This document shows positions 53,888-63,143 of a DNA stretch of 64,000 nucleotides, piece by piece. Below the pieces are notes generated by a model. That model worked only from the letters and a program-made list of their open reading frames with translations. It ran no database searches and was not told where the DNA came from. A program made the position numbers and the translations under genes. Source of the DNA: UBA4416 sp964541155 (lineage in GTDB: Bacteria; Bacteroidota; Bacteroidia; B-17B0; Aurantibacillaceae); the NCBI GenBank assembly GCA_964541155.1, contig CAZIPC010000007.1, positions 1 through 64,000 on the forward strand, given 5' to 3'. Within the stretch, counting starts at the first letter, position 1. Each line of letters opens with the position of its first letter.

Positions 53888-54525
53888 TAGTAAGTTTAGT
53901 ATATCAGTCAATTGTTATTATATTGCTTCTTACATTTTCGTTTGGGCCAGCTTTTTTTGCATTAATAAACACCGGAATTAAATATGGATATAGAACGGGA
54001 GCTTTTTTAGCTACAGGAGTTGTTTTAAGTGATTTGTTTTTGTGTGTATTAGTATGCTTATTAGTTCATTTAGGAATGGCTAATTTATTGCATTCCGAAA
54101 AAACTCAAACTTTTTTCGCTATAATTGGAGGCATAATTTTAATTGTTTTTGGAGCTTTCTTTTTTAAGAAAAAAGCTGTAAAAACAGACGATGTGATTGA
54201 TATAGAAAATCAATTACCTAGTCCTAAACTAATGTTACTAAAGGGTTTTTTATTAAATCTTTTTAACCCAACAGTATGGCTACTTTGGTTAGCAAATGTT
54301 ACAGCAATAAGTAAAGAATTCGACTATTCTATAATTAAAATGCTCGTGTTTTTTAGTTTAGTGTTGGCAGCAGTATTATTTATCGAACTTTTTAAAGTTA
54401 AATTAGCAGGTAAAATAAAACATTATTTAACTGATAAAATTATGACCATAGTGAATTATATTACTGGAACTGCATTAATTATTTTTGGATTAATTTTAAT
54501 TTACAATCACTATTTTAATAAATAA
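53884..54525 (+). CDS. LysE/RhtB-family translocator
   Basis: 213 residues from a TTG at 53884 that overlaps the GH3 stop. Six membrane helices, with the LysE start FGPAFFALINTGIKYGYRTG and the FLLNLFNPTVWLLWL region. Members export amino acids or related small molecules. With GH3 next door, export of an amino acid conjugate is an idea, not evidence. The TAA overlaps the following ATG (TAATG). Confidence 0.85.
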   Translation: MIVSLVYQSIVIILLLTFSFGPAFFALINTGIKYGYRTGAFLATGVVLSDLFLCVLVCLLVHLGMANLLHSEKTQTFFAIIGGIILIVFGAFFFKKKAVKTDDVIDIENQLPSPKLMLLKGFLLNLFNPTVWLLWLANVTAISKEFDYSIIKMLVFFSLVLAAVLFIELFKVKLAGKIKHYLTDKIMTIVNYITGTALIIFGLILIYNHYFNK

Positions 54526-54800
54526 TGGCTACAAATACATTTGATGAATTAAGAAAAAAATTAGAAGAGAGTATTACATCTTTTCCTTACGTATACATGT
54601 TTAAGTTTATTATAAAAGCTGATAATAAAACTATGGCATTGGTAGAAGTTATTTTTGATAACGATGCCGATATTATTCAAAAACAATCAGCAAAGGGTAA
54701 CTTTATTAGTATTACAGTTAAACAAGTAGTAATGAGTGTTGATGAAATTATTACTATTTACGAAAAAGCAGCCGAAATAGAAGGTGTAATGTCTTTATAA
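54525..54800 (+). CDS. DUF493 family protein (YbeD-like)
   Basis: 91 residues. It matches the small DUF493 family with an ACT-like fold: FPYVYMFKFIIKADN, then GNFISITVKQVVMSVDEIITIYEKA. Cytoplasmic, unknown function; the E. coli relative YbeD is suggested to be regulatory. It overlaps the preceding and following genes by single bases (TAATG), which indicates translational coupling. Confidence 0.8.
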   Translation: MATNTFDELRKKLEESITSFPYVYMFKFIIKADNKTMALVEVIFDNDADIIQKQSAKGNFISITVKQVVMSVDEIITIYEKAAEIEGVMSL

Positions 54801-55675
54801 TGCCTATTTTTCAACTTAAAAATAATGTTTTAAATATTAAGGTTAATTCTGTTGGGGCAGAGCTATGTTCCGTTGTCTCTAATGACACCAATATCGAATA
54901 TATTTGGCAAGCAAATAAAAATGTTTGGGCAAGGCATGCTCCAGTTTTGTTTCCTATAGTTGGTAAATTAAAAAACGGAAAGTATTCTATTAATTCTAAA
55001 ACATATGAATTGCCTCAACATGGTTTTGCAAGAGATTCAGAATTTATTTGTATTGAACAAAATGAATGTAATCTCGTGTTTGAATTAGTAGCTTCAGAAT
55101 ATACATTAACACTTTTTCCATTTCATTTTAGTTTACAAATTAAATACAAACTAATTCATAATAACATAGAAGTTAGCTATTCTGTATTTAATCCAGATAG
55201 TAATGATTTGTATTTTTCAATAGGTGCGCACCCTGCTTTTAATTGCCCTTTGCAAGCAAATGAATCATTTAATGATTATCAACTTCATTTCGAAAAAAAT
55301 AAATTATTTAAAATTAATGAGTTAAATCAAGGGTTAATTACAAGCCAACAAAATAATTTACAATTAAATAATAATAAACTCCAAGTCTCCAAACAGTTAT
55401 TTGATAATGATGCATTGGTTTTTATTAACTCTCAAATTAATGAAGTGACTTTAATGTCTGAGTTATCAAATCATGGCGTAAAATTAATTTCAAAAAACTG
55501 GCCTTATTTTGGAATATGGTCTAAAAAAAATCAAGAACAATTCGTGTGTTTAGAGCCTTGGTACGGTATTGCAGATTTTGATAGCTCTCAGGGCGATTTT
55601 AAAAATAAATTGGGAATTATAAAAATAGAATCAGAACATTATTTTAATTGTTTATTTAACATGTTATTTTTTTAA
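54800..55675 (+). CDS. Aldose 1-epimerase-like protein
   Basis: 291 residues. The fold of galactose mutarotase-like proteins is seen in ARHAPVLFPIVGKLKNGKY, LPQHGFARDSEF, and SIGAHPAFNCPL, with the conserved His and Glu residues (GFARD, CLEPWYGIADF). It probably interconverts anomers of a sugar or binds a hexose phosphate; substrate open. It is one of the coupled genes between DUF493 and the DUF2029 gene, two bases from the latter. Confidence 0.85.
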   Translation: MPIFQLKNNVLNIKVNSVGAELCSVVSNDTNIEYIWQANKNVWARHAPVLFPIVGKLKNGKYSINSKTYELPQHGFARDSEFICIEQNECNLVFELVASEYTLTLFPFHFSLQIKYKLIHNNIEVSYSVFNPDSNDLYFSIGAHPAFNCPLQANESFNDYQLHFEKNKLFKINELNQGLITSQQNNLQLNNNKLQVSKQLFDNDALVFINSQINEVTLMSELSNHGVKLISKNWPYFGIWSKKNQEQFVCLEPWYGIADFDSSQGDFKNKLGIIKIESEHYFNCLFNMLFF

Positions 55676-55676
55676 A

Positions 55677-56906
55677 ATGAAAAATCATCCTCTATTCAAA
55701 ATAACATTTTTTTTATTATTATTCATATATCTGTTTATTGAAAGTAGTGGTAATGGTGATTTTTATATTTATTATTCAGCATCAAAACAATTATTTATCA
55801 GTGATTCTATTTATAAAATCTTATTTGGACAAGGATTTCATTATTTATACTCATTATTTTTTGCAATTATATTATACCCATTTACATTTTTACCATTTAT
55901 GTTATGTAAATTTTTATGGTTATGTTTAAATGTATACTTGCTCTATAAATCATTTAAAATTATTTTTTCATATTTAGATTTATCAAATTTTTCAATCAAA
56001 AAATTAAATATATTTTACAGCGTTATATTAATTTTTTTACTTCGAGTAATTCACGAAAATATACATGCGTCTCAAATTACTATTGTTATTCTATATTTAT
56101 GTCTTTCGTCAATAGATTTTATTTTTCACAAAAATAAAATTTTACTCGGAGCGCTTCTTTTATCAATAGGAATAAATATAAAACTATTACCAATAGTTTT
56201 AATTCCATATTTATTATACAGAGCTAAGTTAAAAGCAGTATTATATGTATTGGTATTTTGTTTATTGTTATGGGGTATCCCAATTTTATTTTTAGGATAT
56301 GCTAAAAATCTAAATTTATTAATGGATTGGTGGCTTTTAATAAACCCTTCTAGTCAAAAAAATATATTAGATGTTGAAGAACGAAGTTTTCATGGCTTAT
56401 CAACTTTATTGTCTGTATTGTGTGTCGAAAATGTTCCAGATGTATATGCGCTTCCAATCAAAAGAAATATCATTAATGTTAGTTTGCAAAATTTAAGTAT
56501 AATTTTAAATAGTGTCAGATTACTCTTATTAGCTTTAACATTGTATTTTTTAAATTCTTTACCGTTTAAATCCGTTCAATCAAAATCACATCAATTATAT
56601 GAATTATCCTACATTTTTGGCTTAGTTCCTCTTATTTTTCCACACCAACAACACTATGCGTTTTTGTTTTTTATGCCTGCTATTGTTGTTTTAATATATT
56701 TTATGTTTAGCAAGCATCATATTCTTAAAAAGAATCAAAAAAATAGTTTAATAGTATTTTTAATTGTTGTCTTTTTATCTTTTAATTTAAAAGTGTTGTT
56801 GGGAGAATTTAATCCTATCTACGATCATTTTAAGATATTAACCTATGGAGCAATAGGATTACTTGGATTATTGTTTTATAAACCTATTAAAGACAGTTAT
56901 AATTAA
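55677..56906 (+). CDS. DUF2029/GT87-like polytopic membrane glycosyltransferase
   Basis: 409 residues with about ten membrane helices and a short acidic extracytoplasmic loop (GNGDFYIYYSASKQ) containing the catalytic-type Asp of GT-C enzymes. Relatives (alpha-1,2-mannosyltransferases, GT87) move mannose from polyprenyl-phosphate-mannose onto lipid-linked glycans. The donor and acceptor here are unknown. It lies at the start of the gmhA-hddC-gmhB-GT2 group, which supports a cell-surface glycan role. Confidence 0.75.
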   Translation: MKNHPLFKITFFLLLFIYLFIESSGNGDFYIYYSASKQLFISDSIYKILFGQGFHYLYSLFFAIILYPFTFLPFMLCKFLWLCLNVYLLYKSFKIIFSYLDLSNFSIKKLNIFYSVILIFLLRVIHENIHASQITIVILYLCLSSIDFIFHKNKILLGALLLSIGINIKLLPIVLIPYLLYRAKLKAVLYVLVFCLLLWGIPILFLGYAKNLNLLMDWWLLINPSSQKNILDVEERSFHGLSTLLSVLCVENVPDVYALPIKRNIINVSLQNLSIILNSVRLLLLALTLYFLNSLPFKSVQSKSHQLYELSYIFGLVPLIFPHQQHYAFLFFMPAIVVLIYFMFSKHHILKKNQKNSLIVFLIVVFLSFNLKVLLGEFNPIYDHFKILTYGAIGLLGLLFYKPIKDSYN

Positions 56907-56941
56907 AAAATATTTAAATTTATACTTTAAAAATTAAACCC

Positions 56942-57523
56942 ATGATACAACATATAAAATCTCGTCTTCAAACTTCAATTGATTTAAAAACCGCTTTATT
57001 ATCTAATGAAGTTATTTTAAATACAGTTCAATCAGTTGTAAACGAAATCGTAACATCATATAAAAAAGATGGAAAAGTATTATGGGCAGGAAATGGTGGC
57101 TCGGCAGCTGATGCTCAGCATTTGGCAGCTGAATTGAGTGGTCGTTTTTATTATGATAGACCACCATTATTTAGTGATGCATTACATGTTAATACAAGTT
57201 ATACAACAGCAGTTGCTAACGATTATAGTTATGATGTTATATATAGTAGATTAACAAAAGCAATGGGTCGTAAAGGAGATGTATTAATAGGGATGTCTAC
57301 TAGTGGTAACTCAACCAACGTTATAAAAGCTTTAGAGATTGCAAATGAAATAGGCATGATTACTGTTGCTTTTACTGGAGAAACGGGTGGTAAAATGAAA
57401 GATTGTGCTAAATATTTAATTAATATACCTTCTAAAGATACACCTCGTATTCAAGAGTGTCATATGATTTTAGGACATACAATTTGCGAATTGGTTGAAA
57501 TTGAATTATTCCCAAAATCATAA
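56942..57523 (+). CDS. gmhA: D-sedoheptulose-7-phosphate isomerase
   Basis: 193 residues, standard length. SIS fold with WAGNGGSAADAQHLAAELSGRF, the family hallmark, then MSTSGNSTNVIKALE, VAFTGETGGKMKD and PRIQECHMILGHTICELVE carrying the catalytic His and Glu. It makes D-glycero-D-manno-heptose 7-phosphate, the first step to activated heptose for lipopolysaccharide, S-layer or glycoprotein sugar. hddC follows after seven bases. Confidence 0.95.
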   Translation: MIQHIKSRLQTSIDLKTALLSNEVILNTVQSVVNEIVTSYKKDGKVLWAGNGGSAADAQHLAAELSGRFYYDRPPLFSDALHVNTSYTTAVANDYSYDVIYSRLTKAMGRKGDVLIGMSTSGNSTNVIKALEIANEIGMITVAFTGETGGKMKDCAKYLINIPSKDTPRIQECHMILGHTICELVEIELFPKS

Positions 57524-57530
57524 TAATACA

Positions 57531-58244
57531 TTGATTACAGAAGCTATTATATTAGCAGGTGGATTTGGAACACGTTTACAAACTATTGTAAATGATGTGC
57601 CTAAACCAATGGCTCCAATAAACAATGAACCTTTTTTAAATTATATTTTTGATTATTTAAAATACTATCATATTCAACATGTAGTTTTGTCAACTGGCCA
57701 TTTATCTCATAAAATCACAGAATATTATCAAGAAAAATTTAAAGATATAACTATATCTTATGCCAAAGAAGAAACACCCTTAGGCACAGGTGGAGGCATA
57801 CGTTTGGCTTTACAACAGTGTAAAACAAATGATGTGTTAGTTTTAAATGGAGATTCTTTTTTTGACATTGATATCAATCGCTATTATCAAAATCATTTGT
57901 TAGCTCAATCAAATTTTTCGTTGGCATTAAGAAAAGTTGAAAATGCTGGAAGATATGGAACAATTAATTTATTGAACAATAATCAAATTAAAGCCTTTAA
58001 AGAAAAAGATAATCAAAGTATACCAGGATTAATTAATGGTGGTGTTTATATTTTAAATAGAAAATTATTTTTAATTGAGACTGTTGAAAATTTGAATTTT
58101 TCGATAGAAAAAGATTTTTATGAACAACGAATCTATGAACTTCAAATGTATGGATTTGAATATGACGGATACTTTATAGATATTGGTATTCCGGAAGATT
58201 ATAATAAAGCGCAATATGATTTTAAAAGATTTAAATATAGATAA
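57531..58244 (+). CDS. hddC: D-glycero-D-manno-heptose 1-phosphate guanylyltransferase-like
   Basis: About 238 residues from TTG at 57531, seven bases after gmhA; an earlier in-frame TTG (57495) lies inside gmhA. Nucleotidyltransferase signature IILAGGFGTRLQTIVNDVPKPMAP, then VLSTGHLSHKI, ETPLGTGGGIRLALQ, VLNGDSFFDID, GLINGGVYILNR and IDIGIPEDYNKAQ. This HddC-type family joins GMP (GDP-heptose) rather than AMP. It overlaps gmhB by 29 bases. Confidence 0.88.
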   Translation: MITEAIILAGGFGTRLQTIVNDVPKPMAPINNEPFLNYIFDYLKYYHIQHVVLSTGHLSHKITEYYQEKFKDITISYAKEETPLGTGGGIRLALQQCKTNDVLVLNGDSFFDIDINRYYQNHLLAQSNFSLALRKVENAGRYGTINLLNNNQIKAFKEKDNQSIPGLINGGVYILNRKLFLIETVENLNFSIEKDFYEQRIYELQMYGFEYDGYFIDIGIPEDYNKAQYDFKRFKYR

Positions 58245-58764
58245 TACATGGACTCTTTTTTTAGATAGAGACGGAGTTATTAATACTAAATTAGAAAATG
58301 ACTATGTAAAACACACTACAGAGTTTGAGTTTATTGATGGCGCACTAAATGCCTTAAGAATTTTAAACCCTATCTTTAAAACAATTGTTGTAGTAACAAA
58401 TCAACAATGCATAGGAAAGCGTATTATCTTTCCAGAAGATTTAGAGCTTATACATCAAAATATGATGTATGAAATCAATTTCATGAAAGGTAGAATAGAT
58501 AAAATTTATCACTCTCCGTATTTAGCATCCGAAAATCATCCTACACGTAAACCGTCTATCGGTATGGCTTTACAAGCAAAAGAAGATTTTCCTCATATTG
58601 ACTTTAGCAAATCAATTATAGTTGGAGATAGCATGAGTGACATGGAATTTGGTAGAAAGGCAGGTATGAAGACTGTTTACATTTGTAATCAGCCAAAAAC
58701 AGATGAACGAATTGATTTTAATTTTAAATCATTAATTTATTTTGCACACTCTTTAACTCAATAA
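58216..58764 (+). CDS. gmhB: HAD-family heptose bisphosphate phosphatase
   Basis: About 182 residues from ATG 58216; the alternative start at 58183 would overlap hddC more. HAD motifs: LFLDRDGVINTK (nucleophile Asp and acid Asp), VVTNQQCIGK (Thr/Asn), and VGDSMSDMEFGRKAG (acidic pair), with RKPSIGMALQA in the cap region. The Cys-rich zinc loop of E. coli GmhB is not evident. It removes the 7-phosphate from heptose 1,7-bisphosphate. The kinase forming that substrate is not in the window. Confidence 0.88.
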   Translation: MILKDLNIDNTWTLFLDRDGVINTKLENDYVKHTTEFEFIDGALNALRILNPIFKTIVVVTNQQCIGKRIIFPEDLELIHQNMMYEINFMKGRIDKIYHSPYLASENHPTRKPSIGMALQAKEDFPHIDFSKSIIVGDSMSDMEFGRKAGMKTVYICNQPKTDERIDFNFKSLIYFAHSLTQ

Positions 58765-58771
58765 ATTTATC

Positions 58772-59521
58772 TTGAAAGTATCTATCATTACAATTACTTA
58801 TAATAGCGAATCAACCTTAATTGATGCGATAGATTCTGTTTTAAGTCAAACGTATTCTAATATCGAGTATATTATAGTAGATGGTAATTCAACAGATAGT
58901 ACACTTTCTATAATTCATTCATATAAAAACAAAATTTATAAAGTAGTATCTGAAAAAGATAATGGCTTGTATGATGCTTTAAATAAAGGGATAGCAATAG
59001 CAACTGGTGATGTTATCGGAATTTTACATAGTGATGATTTTTATGTAAATCATAAAGTTATTGAGAATATAGTGAGTTTATTTAATCTGAAGAATGTAGA
59101 TGCCGTATATGCAGATTTATGTTATGTAGATAAAAAAAATAAAACTAAAGTAATCAGAAAATGGAAGTCGGGACAATATAAGCCCGGTATGTTTAAATAT
59201 GGATGGATGCCGCCTCACCCAACTTTTTTTGTAAAGAAAGATATTTACCAAAAATATGGGACCTTTAATTTAGATTTAAAATCTTCGGCCGATTACGAAT
59301 TAATGTTGCGTTTTATACATAAGCATCATATTAAGTTAGCTTATTTGCCTGAAATTATAGTTAATATGCGTTTAGGGGGCAAAAGTAATGTTTCGTTAAT
59401 AAACAGAATTAGAGCTAATAACGAAGACAGAAAGGCTTGGAAAATAAACAATCAAAAACCATATTTTTTCACAGTTTATCTTAAACCATTACGCAAACTT
59501 ATACAGTTTTTTTCAAAATAG
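58772..59521 (+). CDS. Glycosyltransferase family 2
   Basis: 249 residues, TTG start. GT2 core: VSIITITYNSESTLIDAIDSVLSQTYSNIE at the start, VDGNSTDSTL, SEKDNGLYDALNKGIAIATGD and the DxD-like HSDDFY, with HPTFFVKKDIYQKYG near the middle. It transfers a sugar from a nucleotide donor, probably onto a glycan intermediate at the cytoplasmic face, without membrane helices. It closes the heptose gene cluster. Confidence 0.88.
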   Translation: MKVSIITITYNSESTLIDAIDSVLSQTYSNIEYIIVDGNSTDSTLSIIHSYKNKIYKVVSEKDNGLYDALNKGIAIATGDVIGILHSDDFYVNHKVIENIVSLFNLKNVDAVYADLCYVDKKNKTKVIRKWKSGQYKPGMFKYGWMPPHPTFFVKKDIYQKYGTFNLDLKSSADYELMLRFIHKHHIKLAYLPEIIVNMRLGGKSNVSLINRIRANNEDRKAWKINNQKPYFFTVYLKPLRKLIQFFSK

Positions 59522-59533
59522 ATTTCTCTCTTT

Positions 59534-61783
59534 TTAGTTTACAATACTTGTTTTAAACACAGTGCGAGTATGGTTACTAGTTATTATTGTTATGTAAATA
59601 CCATTTGCTAGATTAGGTAAAGTTATTGTGCTTTCATATTGTGTATTTTCTAGTATATTTTTTTTAGAGAAAACCAATACACCATTTGTTGTATAAATAT
59701 CCAAATCTACAGCATCTTGATTTAAAGCAATTTTTTTAATTACAAATTCTCCTTGATTGGGATTTGGATATAACTCAAAATTACTTATTTGATTGTTATA
59801 AGTTTTTACTCCTGTATTATAAATAACTTGTTTTAATCCTTGATAAGCATTTATTTTACCTGCTCCCCATAACACAGGATTTGGAGTTGTAGTTGTATAA
59901 ATATCTTTAATTGCTGTTTGAGTAATAATAGTTTTTACTTGATTTGGTGTAAGTGATGGATTTGCTTGAAGAAATAAAGCAACAATACCAGCTGCCATAG
60001 GCGATGACATAGACGTACCACTCATTTCTCCATAATAATAAGTTTTATTGTTTAATGGATTTATAAATGAACTTACAACATCACTTTTTGCCGATCCAGT
60101 TATTGTATAAGCAGTATCACTAACACTAACAGCCGATGCAATTGTTAAACCAGGAGCTGTAATTTCTGGTTTAGTTCTATTGTCAATAGTTGGCCCATGA
60201 CTAGAGAATGGTACAAATCTATTAATATTTACATAACTACTGTAGTTCCATGTACTACCAGAAATATCTGTATAAGCAACTTTAGAGGCATAGGCTCCAA
60301 CCGTTATAGCTGAATTTGTACATGCCATTTCTCCTATTGTATAATCAGTGTTTCCAGCGGTTGCCCCAGTAATACCTCCAGTTGAAAATGAACCATAAAT
60401 GCCAGTTGATTGATTAACATATCCTTCCCATGCATGAACAGTGCTTGTGTTTGTTTTTACTGTTAAGCACAAGTTTCGGGTTGTTTTACTGTAAATATCT
60501 AGTAGTACATGTGGTTTAAGATTGTAATCAGAAGCAATTAAACTTATTTTAAAATAACACGTATCGTTTGTTGTTCCAATTACAAAAGTATCAAGGCTAG
60601 TATTGTTTAAAGTGAAAAAACGTGTTTCATTAATTATTGTATTTGCATTATATAAAGATAATTTTACTTTAAATGGCTTCGATGGCTCTCCCCATATATC
60701 TACCCAGGTTTTTTTTTGAGGAAATGATGTATTAAAATTTATTACTGTTTTTAAAAGCGTATCACTTGCTGTAAATGTTTTTTTTACATGAATATTGTTA
60801 GTGCCATTATTTCCAGCTGAAATAACAAATAGTTTTCCGGCCCCTGTTAAATTATCGCATGCTTGACTAAATAATGAAGATCCATCGTGTGGCCCTACTG
60901 TGCACCCCCAACTTAAATTAACCACTGCGGGCTTTCCAACAGAAGCGGCATAATTATATACGTAACTCATTCCATCAATAATATCAGACATCCCAGCATT
61001 TGTCCATTGTGATGCTGGTGGGGTAATTCCAACAATTACTAAATCACTCTCATAGGCTACTCCTCTGTATTTTCCAATTGTTGGACTGCCATATCCTGAT
61101 CCAGAGGCAATTCCTGCTACGTGAGTGCCATGTGTTTGTAATGTATTATCTGTACTATCTGCTAGTATGCTTAAAGAGTCTGTTAATTCCTTACCATATG
61201 TAAATCCCGTAGGAGGTGTACCAGTACTTTTTTGTTCCCATACTCGTTTTATTCTATATGCATTTCCTAATGTGTCATAAAACGTAGGGTGTGTGTAATC
61301 AATACCAACATCTAAAACTCCAACTACAACATGTTTTCCAGTATACGCTAAAGGTAAATTAATTCCTTTATGAACAGAGTCTACTCGAGTTGTTTTTCTG
61401 GCCATTTCTAAATTTAAAAAAATTGGTTCATCTAGTTGTATGTATTCTATTTCATCTAAATTTATGAAATCATGCAATTTTGTTTCTGGAATTTGCACAG
61501 TCCATATATTTCCTGCTTTTGTTCCAATTTTTACATTAAGCGTTTTTAATGAGGCGTCATTTATAGTGGGTTTTACTTTAATTAAAGCACTTAAAAAATA
61601 GCTATTTTGTATGTATTTACACACTGCTGTTTTTCTTATACTTTCTGAAGACGCATTTGTATTTAGTAAATACTGTTGTGTAAATGCTGATAGCTTAGCT
61701 TTTGATGTATTTTGAGCTATAACTTGTTTTGTAACGATTAAAGCTACAAAGCTTAATAAAATATATTTTATAAGATTTGTCAT
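59534..61783 (-). CDS. Subtilisin-like (S8) serine protease with T9SS type A sorting domain
   Basis: 749 residues. Signal peptide to about residue 24, then a propeptide-like region. The S8 catalytic triad is Asp158 (GVLDVGIDYTHP), His218 (QTHGTHVAG) and Ser near residue 590 (SGTSMSSPMAAG). A beta-sandwich insert of about 170 residues lies between His and Ser. The last 80 residues are a type A sorting domain (FELYPNPNQGEFVIKK, DIYTTNGVLVF, LANGIYITII). It is exported by T9SS and anchored or released at the surface. Target unknown. Confidence 0.92.
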   Translation of the reverse strand: MTNLIKYILLSFVALIVTKQVIAQNTSKAKLSAFTQQYLLNTNASSESIRKTAVCKYIQNSYFLSALIKVKPTINDASLKTLNVKIGTKAGNIWTVQIPETKLHDFINLDEIEYIQLDEPIFLNLEMARKTTRVDSVHKGINLPLAYTGKHVVVGVLDVGIDYTHPTFYDTLGNAYRIKRVWEQKSTGTPPTGFTYGKELTDSLSILADSTDNTLQTHGTHVAGIASGSGYGSPTIGKYRGVAYESDLVIVGITPPASQWTNAGMSDIIDGMSYVYNYAASVGKPAVVNLSWGCTVGPHDGSSLFSQACDNLTGAGKLFVISAGNNGTNNIHVKKTFTASDTLLKTVINFNTSFPQKKTWVDIWGEPSKPFKVKLSLYNANTIINETRFFTLNNTSLDTFVIGTTNDTCYFKISLIASDYNLKPHVLLDIYSKTTRNLCLTVKTNTSTVHAWEGYVNQSTGIYGSFSTGGITGATAGNTDYTIGEMACTNSAITVGAYASKVAYTDISGSTWNYSSYVNINRFVPFSSHGPTIDNRTKPEITAPGLTIASAVSVSDTAYTITGSAKSDVVSSFINPLNNKTYYYGEMSGTSMSSPMAAGIVALFLQANPSLTPNQVKTIITQTAIKDIYTTTTPNPVLWGAGKINAYQGLKQVIYNTGVKTYNNQISNFELYPNPNQGEFVIKKIALNQDAVDLDIYTTNGVLVFSKKNILENTQYESTITLPNLANGIYITIITSNHTRTVFKTSIVN

Positions 61784-61849
61784 ATTGAAAATTAGTAATT
61801 AGTATAGAATTAAAAATAGAAATAAATTAAAGTGCTTTAAGCAAATATA

Positions 61850-62122
61850 TTATTTTTTTACCTCAAATGTTTCAAAGTTTTTTACTTCTCCTTCTTGGGC
61901 ATTTACTTCTTTTACTGTGGATAAAGGAGAACCAACATAACACCAATCAATTAATTTATTAATATCATCTTCTTTTCCTTCTGCTTCAATGTATACATCG
62001 CCATTGTGTAAATTTTTTACATAACCGGTTAAATTACATTTTAATGCTTGAGTATGGGTGCAAAATCTGTAAGATACTCGTTGTACTTTTCCCTTAACTG
62101 TGATATTGTAATGTCTAATCAT
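61850..62122 (-). CDS. acyP: Acylphosphatase
   Basis: 90 residues, standard length. The signature GKVQRVSYRFCTHTQA has the catalytic Arg (Arg19), with Arg in place of the second Gly of the usual VQGVxFR; the conserved Asn is in GYVKNLHNGDV. It hydrolyses acyl phosphates such as carbamoyl or acetyl phosphate. Its start is two bases after the UDP-xylose synthase stop. Confidence 0.92.
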   Translation of the reverse strand: MIRHYNITVKGKVQRVSYRFCTHTQALKCNLTGYVKNLHNGDVYIEAEGKEDDINKLIDWCYVGSPLSTVKEVNAQEGEVKNFETFEVKK

Positions 62123-62124
62123 TA

Positions 62125-63114
62125 CTATTTATTAAGTGTTTCTAAATTGCGGTGCTCAGTTTTGTTTAATTCTTCTTTTGATAAGGATTTAAAATACTCA
62201 TACGTTATTTTTAAACCTTCTGCTCTTTTAATTTTTGGTTCCCAACCTAATATTTCTTTTGCCTTACTAATATCTGGTCTGCGTTGTTTAGGGTCGTCTT
62301 TAGGTAAAGGCAATGAAATTAATTTTTGATTAGATCCTGTTAATTTTAAAATTTCATCAGCAAAATCTTTAATACTAATTTCATCTGGATTTCCAATATT
62401 TACTGGTAAATGATAATTACTCATTAATAAACGATAAATGCCTTCAACCAAATCATCTACAAAACAAAAGCTACGTGTTTGACTTCCGTCTCCAAACATG
62501 GTTAAATCTTCTCCTCTTAATGCTTGTCCTATAAATGCAGGTAATACACGTCCATCGTTTAATCTCATTTTAGGCCCATAAGTATTAAAAATTCTAATAA
62601 TTCGTGTTTCTAAACCATGAGTTTCGTGGTAGGCCATAGTTAAGGCTTCCATGAAACGTTTTGCTTCATCATAACAACCTCTTGGGCCCACCGGATTAAC
62701 ATTTCCCCAATATTCTTCGGTTTGAGGATGAACAAACGGATCTCCGTATACCTCACTTGTTGAGGCAACTAACACACGCGCTTTTTTAACACGGGCAAAT
62801 CCTAAAACGTTATGTGTTCCTAACGAAGAAACTTTTAATGTTTGAATTGGAATTTTTAAATAATCTATTGGGCTTGCTGGAGATGCAAAATGCAAAATAT
62901 AGTCAATGTTGCCTGGCACATGTATAAATTTACTGACATCATGGTGGTAAAATTCAAACTGGGGTAATTTAAATAAATGTTCAATGTTTTTTAAGTCACC
63001 AGTAATTAAATTATCCATAGCAACTACTTGCATACCTTCTTTAATAAATCTGTCGCATAAGTGTGAACCTAAAAAACCAGCTGCTCCAGTTATTAATATT
63101 CTTTTTTGACTCAT
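62125..63114 (-). CDS. UDP-glucuronate decarboxylase (UDP-xylose synthase)
   Basis: 329 residues. SDR fold: NAD loop ITGAAGFLGSHLCDRF, catalytic YDEAKR (Tyr and Lys, with preceding STSEVYGDP), and the UXS-specific RIFNTYGPKMRLNDGRVLP. It turns UDP-glucuronate into UDP-xylose and CO2, cytoplasmic. The truncated UDP-glucose dehydrogenase 29 bases upstream supplies UDP-glucuronate. Together they give UDP-xylose for surface glycans. Confidence 0.92.
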   Translation of the reverse strand: MSQKRILITGAAGFLGSHLCDRFIKEGMQVVAMDNLITGDLKNIEHLFKLPQFEFYHHDVSKFIHVPGNIDYILHFASPASPIDYLKIPIQTLKVSSLGTHNVLGFARVKKARVLVASTSEVYGDPFVHPQTEEYWGNVNPVGPRGCYDEAKRFMEALTMAYHETHGLETRIIRIFNTYGPKMRLNDGRVLPAFIGQALRGEDLTMFGDGSQTRSFCFVDDLVEGIYRLLMSNYHLPVNIGNPDEISIKDFADEILKLTGSNQKLISLPLPKDDPKQRRPDISKAKEILGWEPKIKRAEGLKITYEYFKSLSKEELNKTEHRNLETLNK

Positions 63115-63143
63115 AGTGTATTTTTTGGTAATGTAAATAGTTA

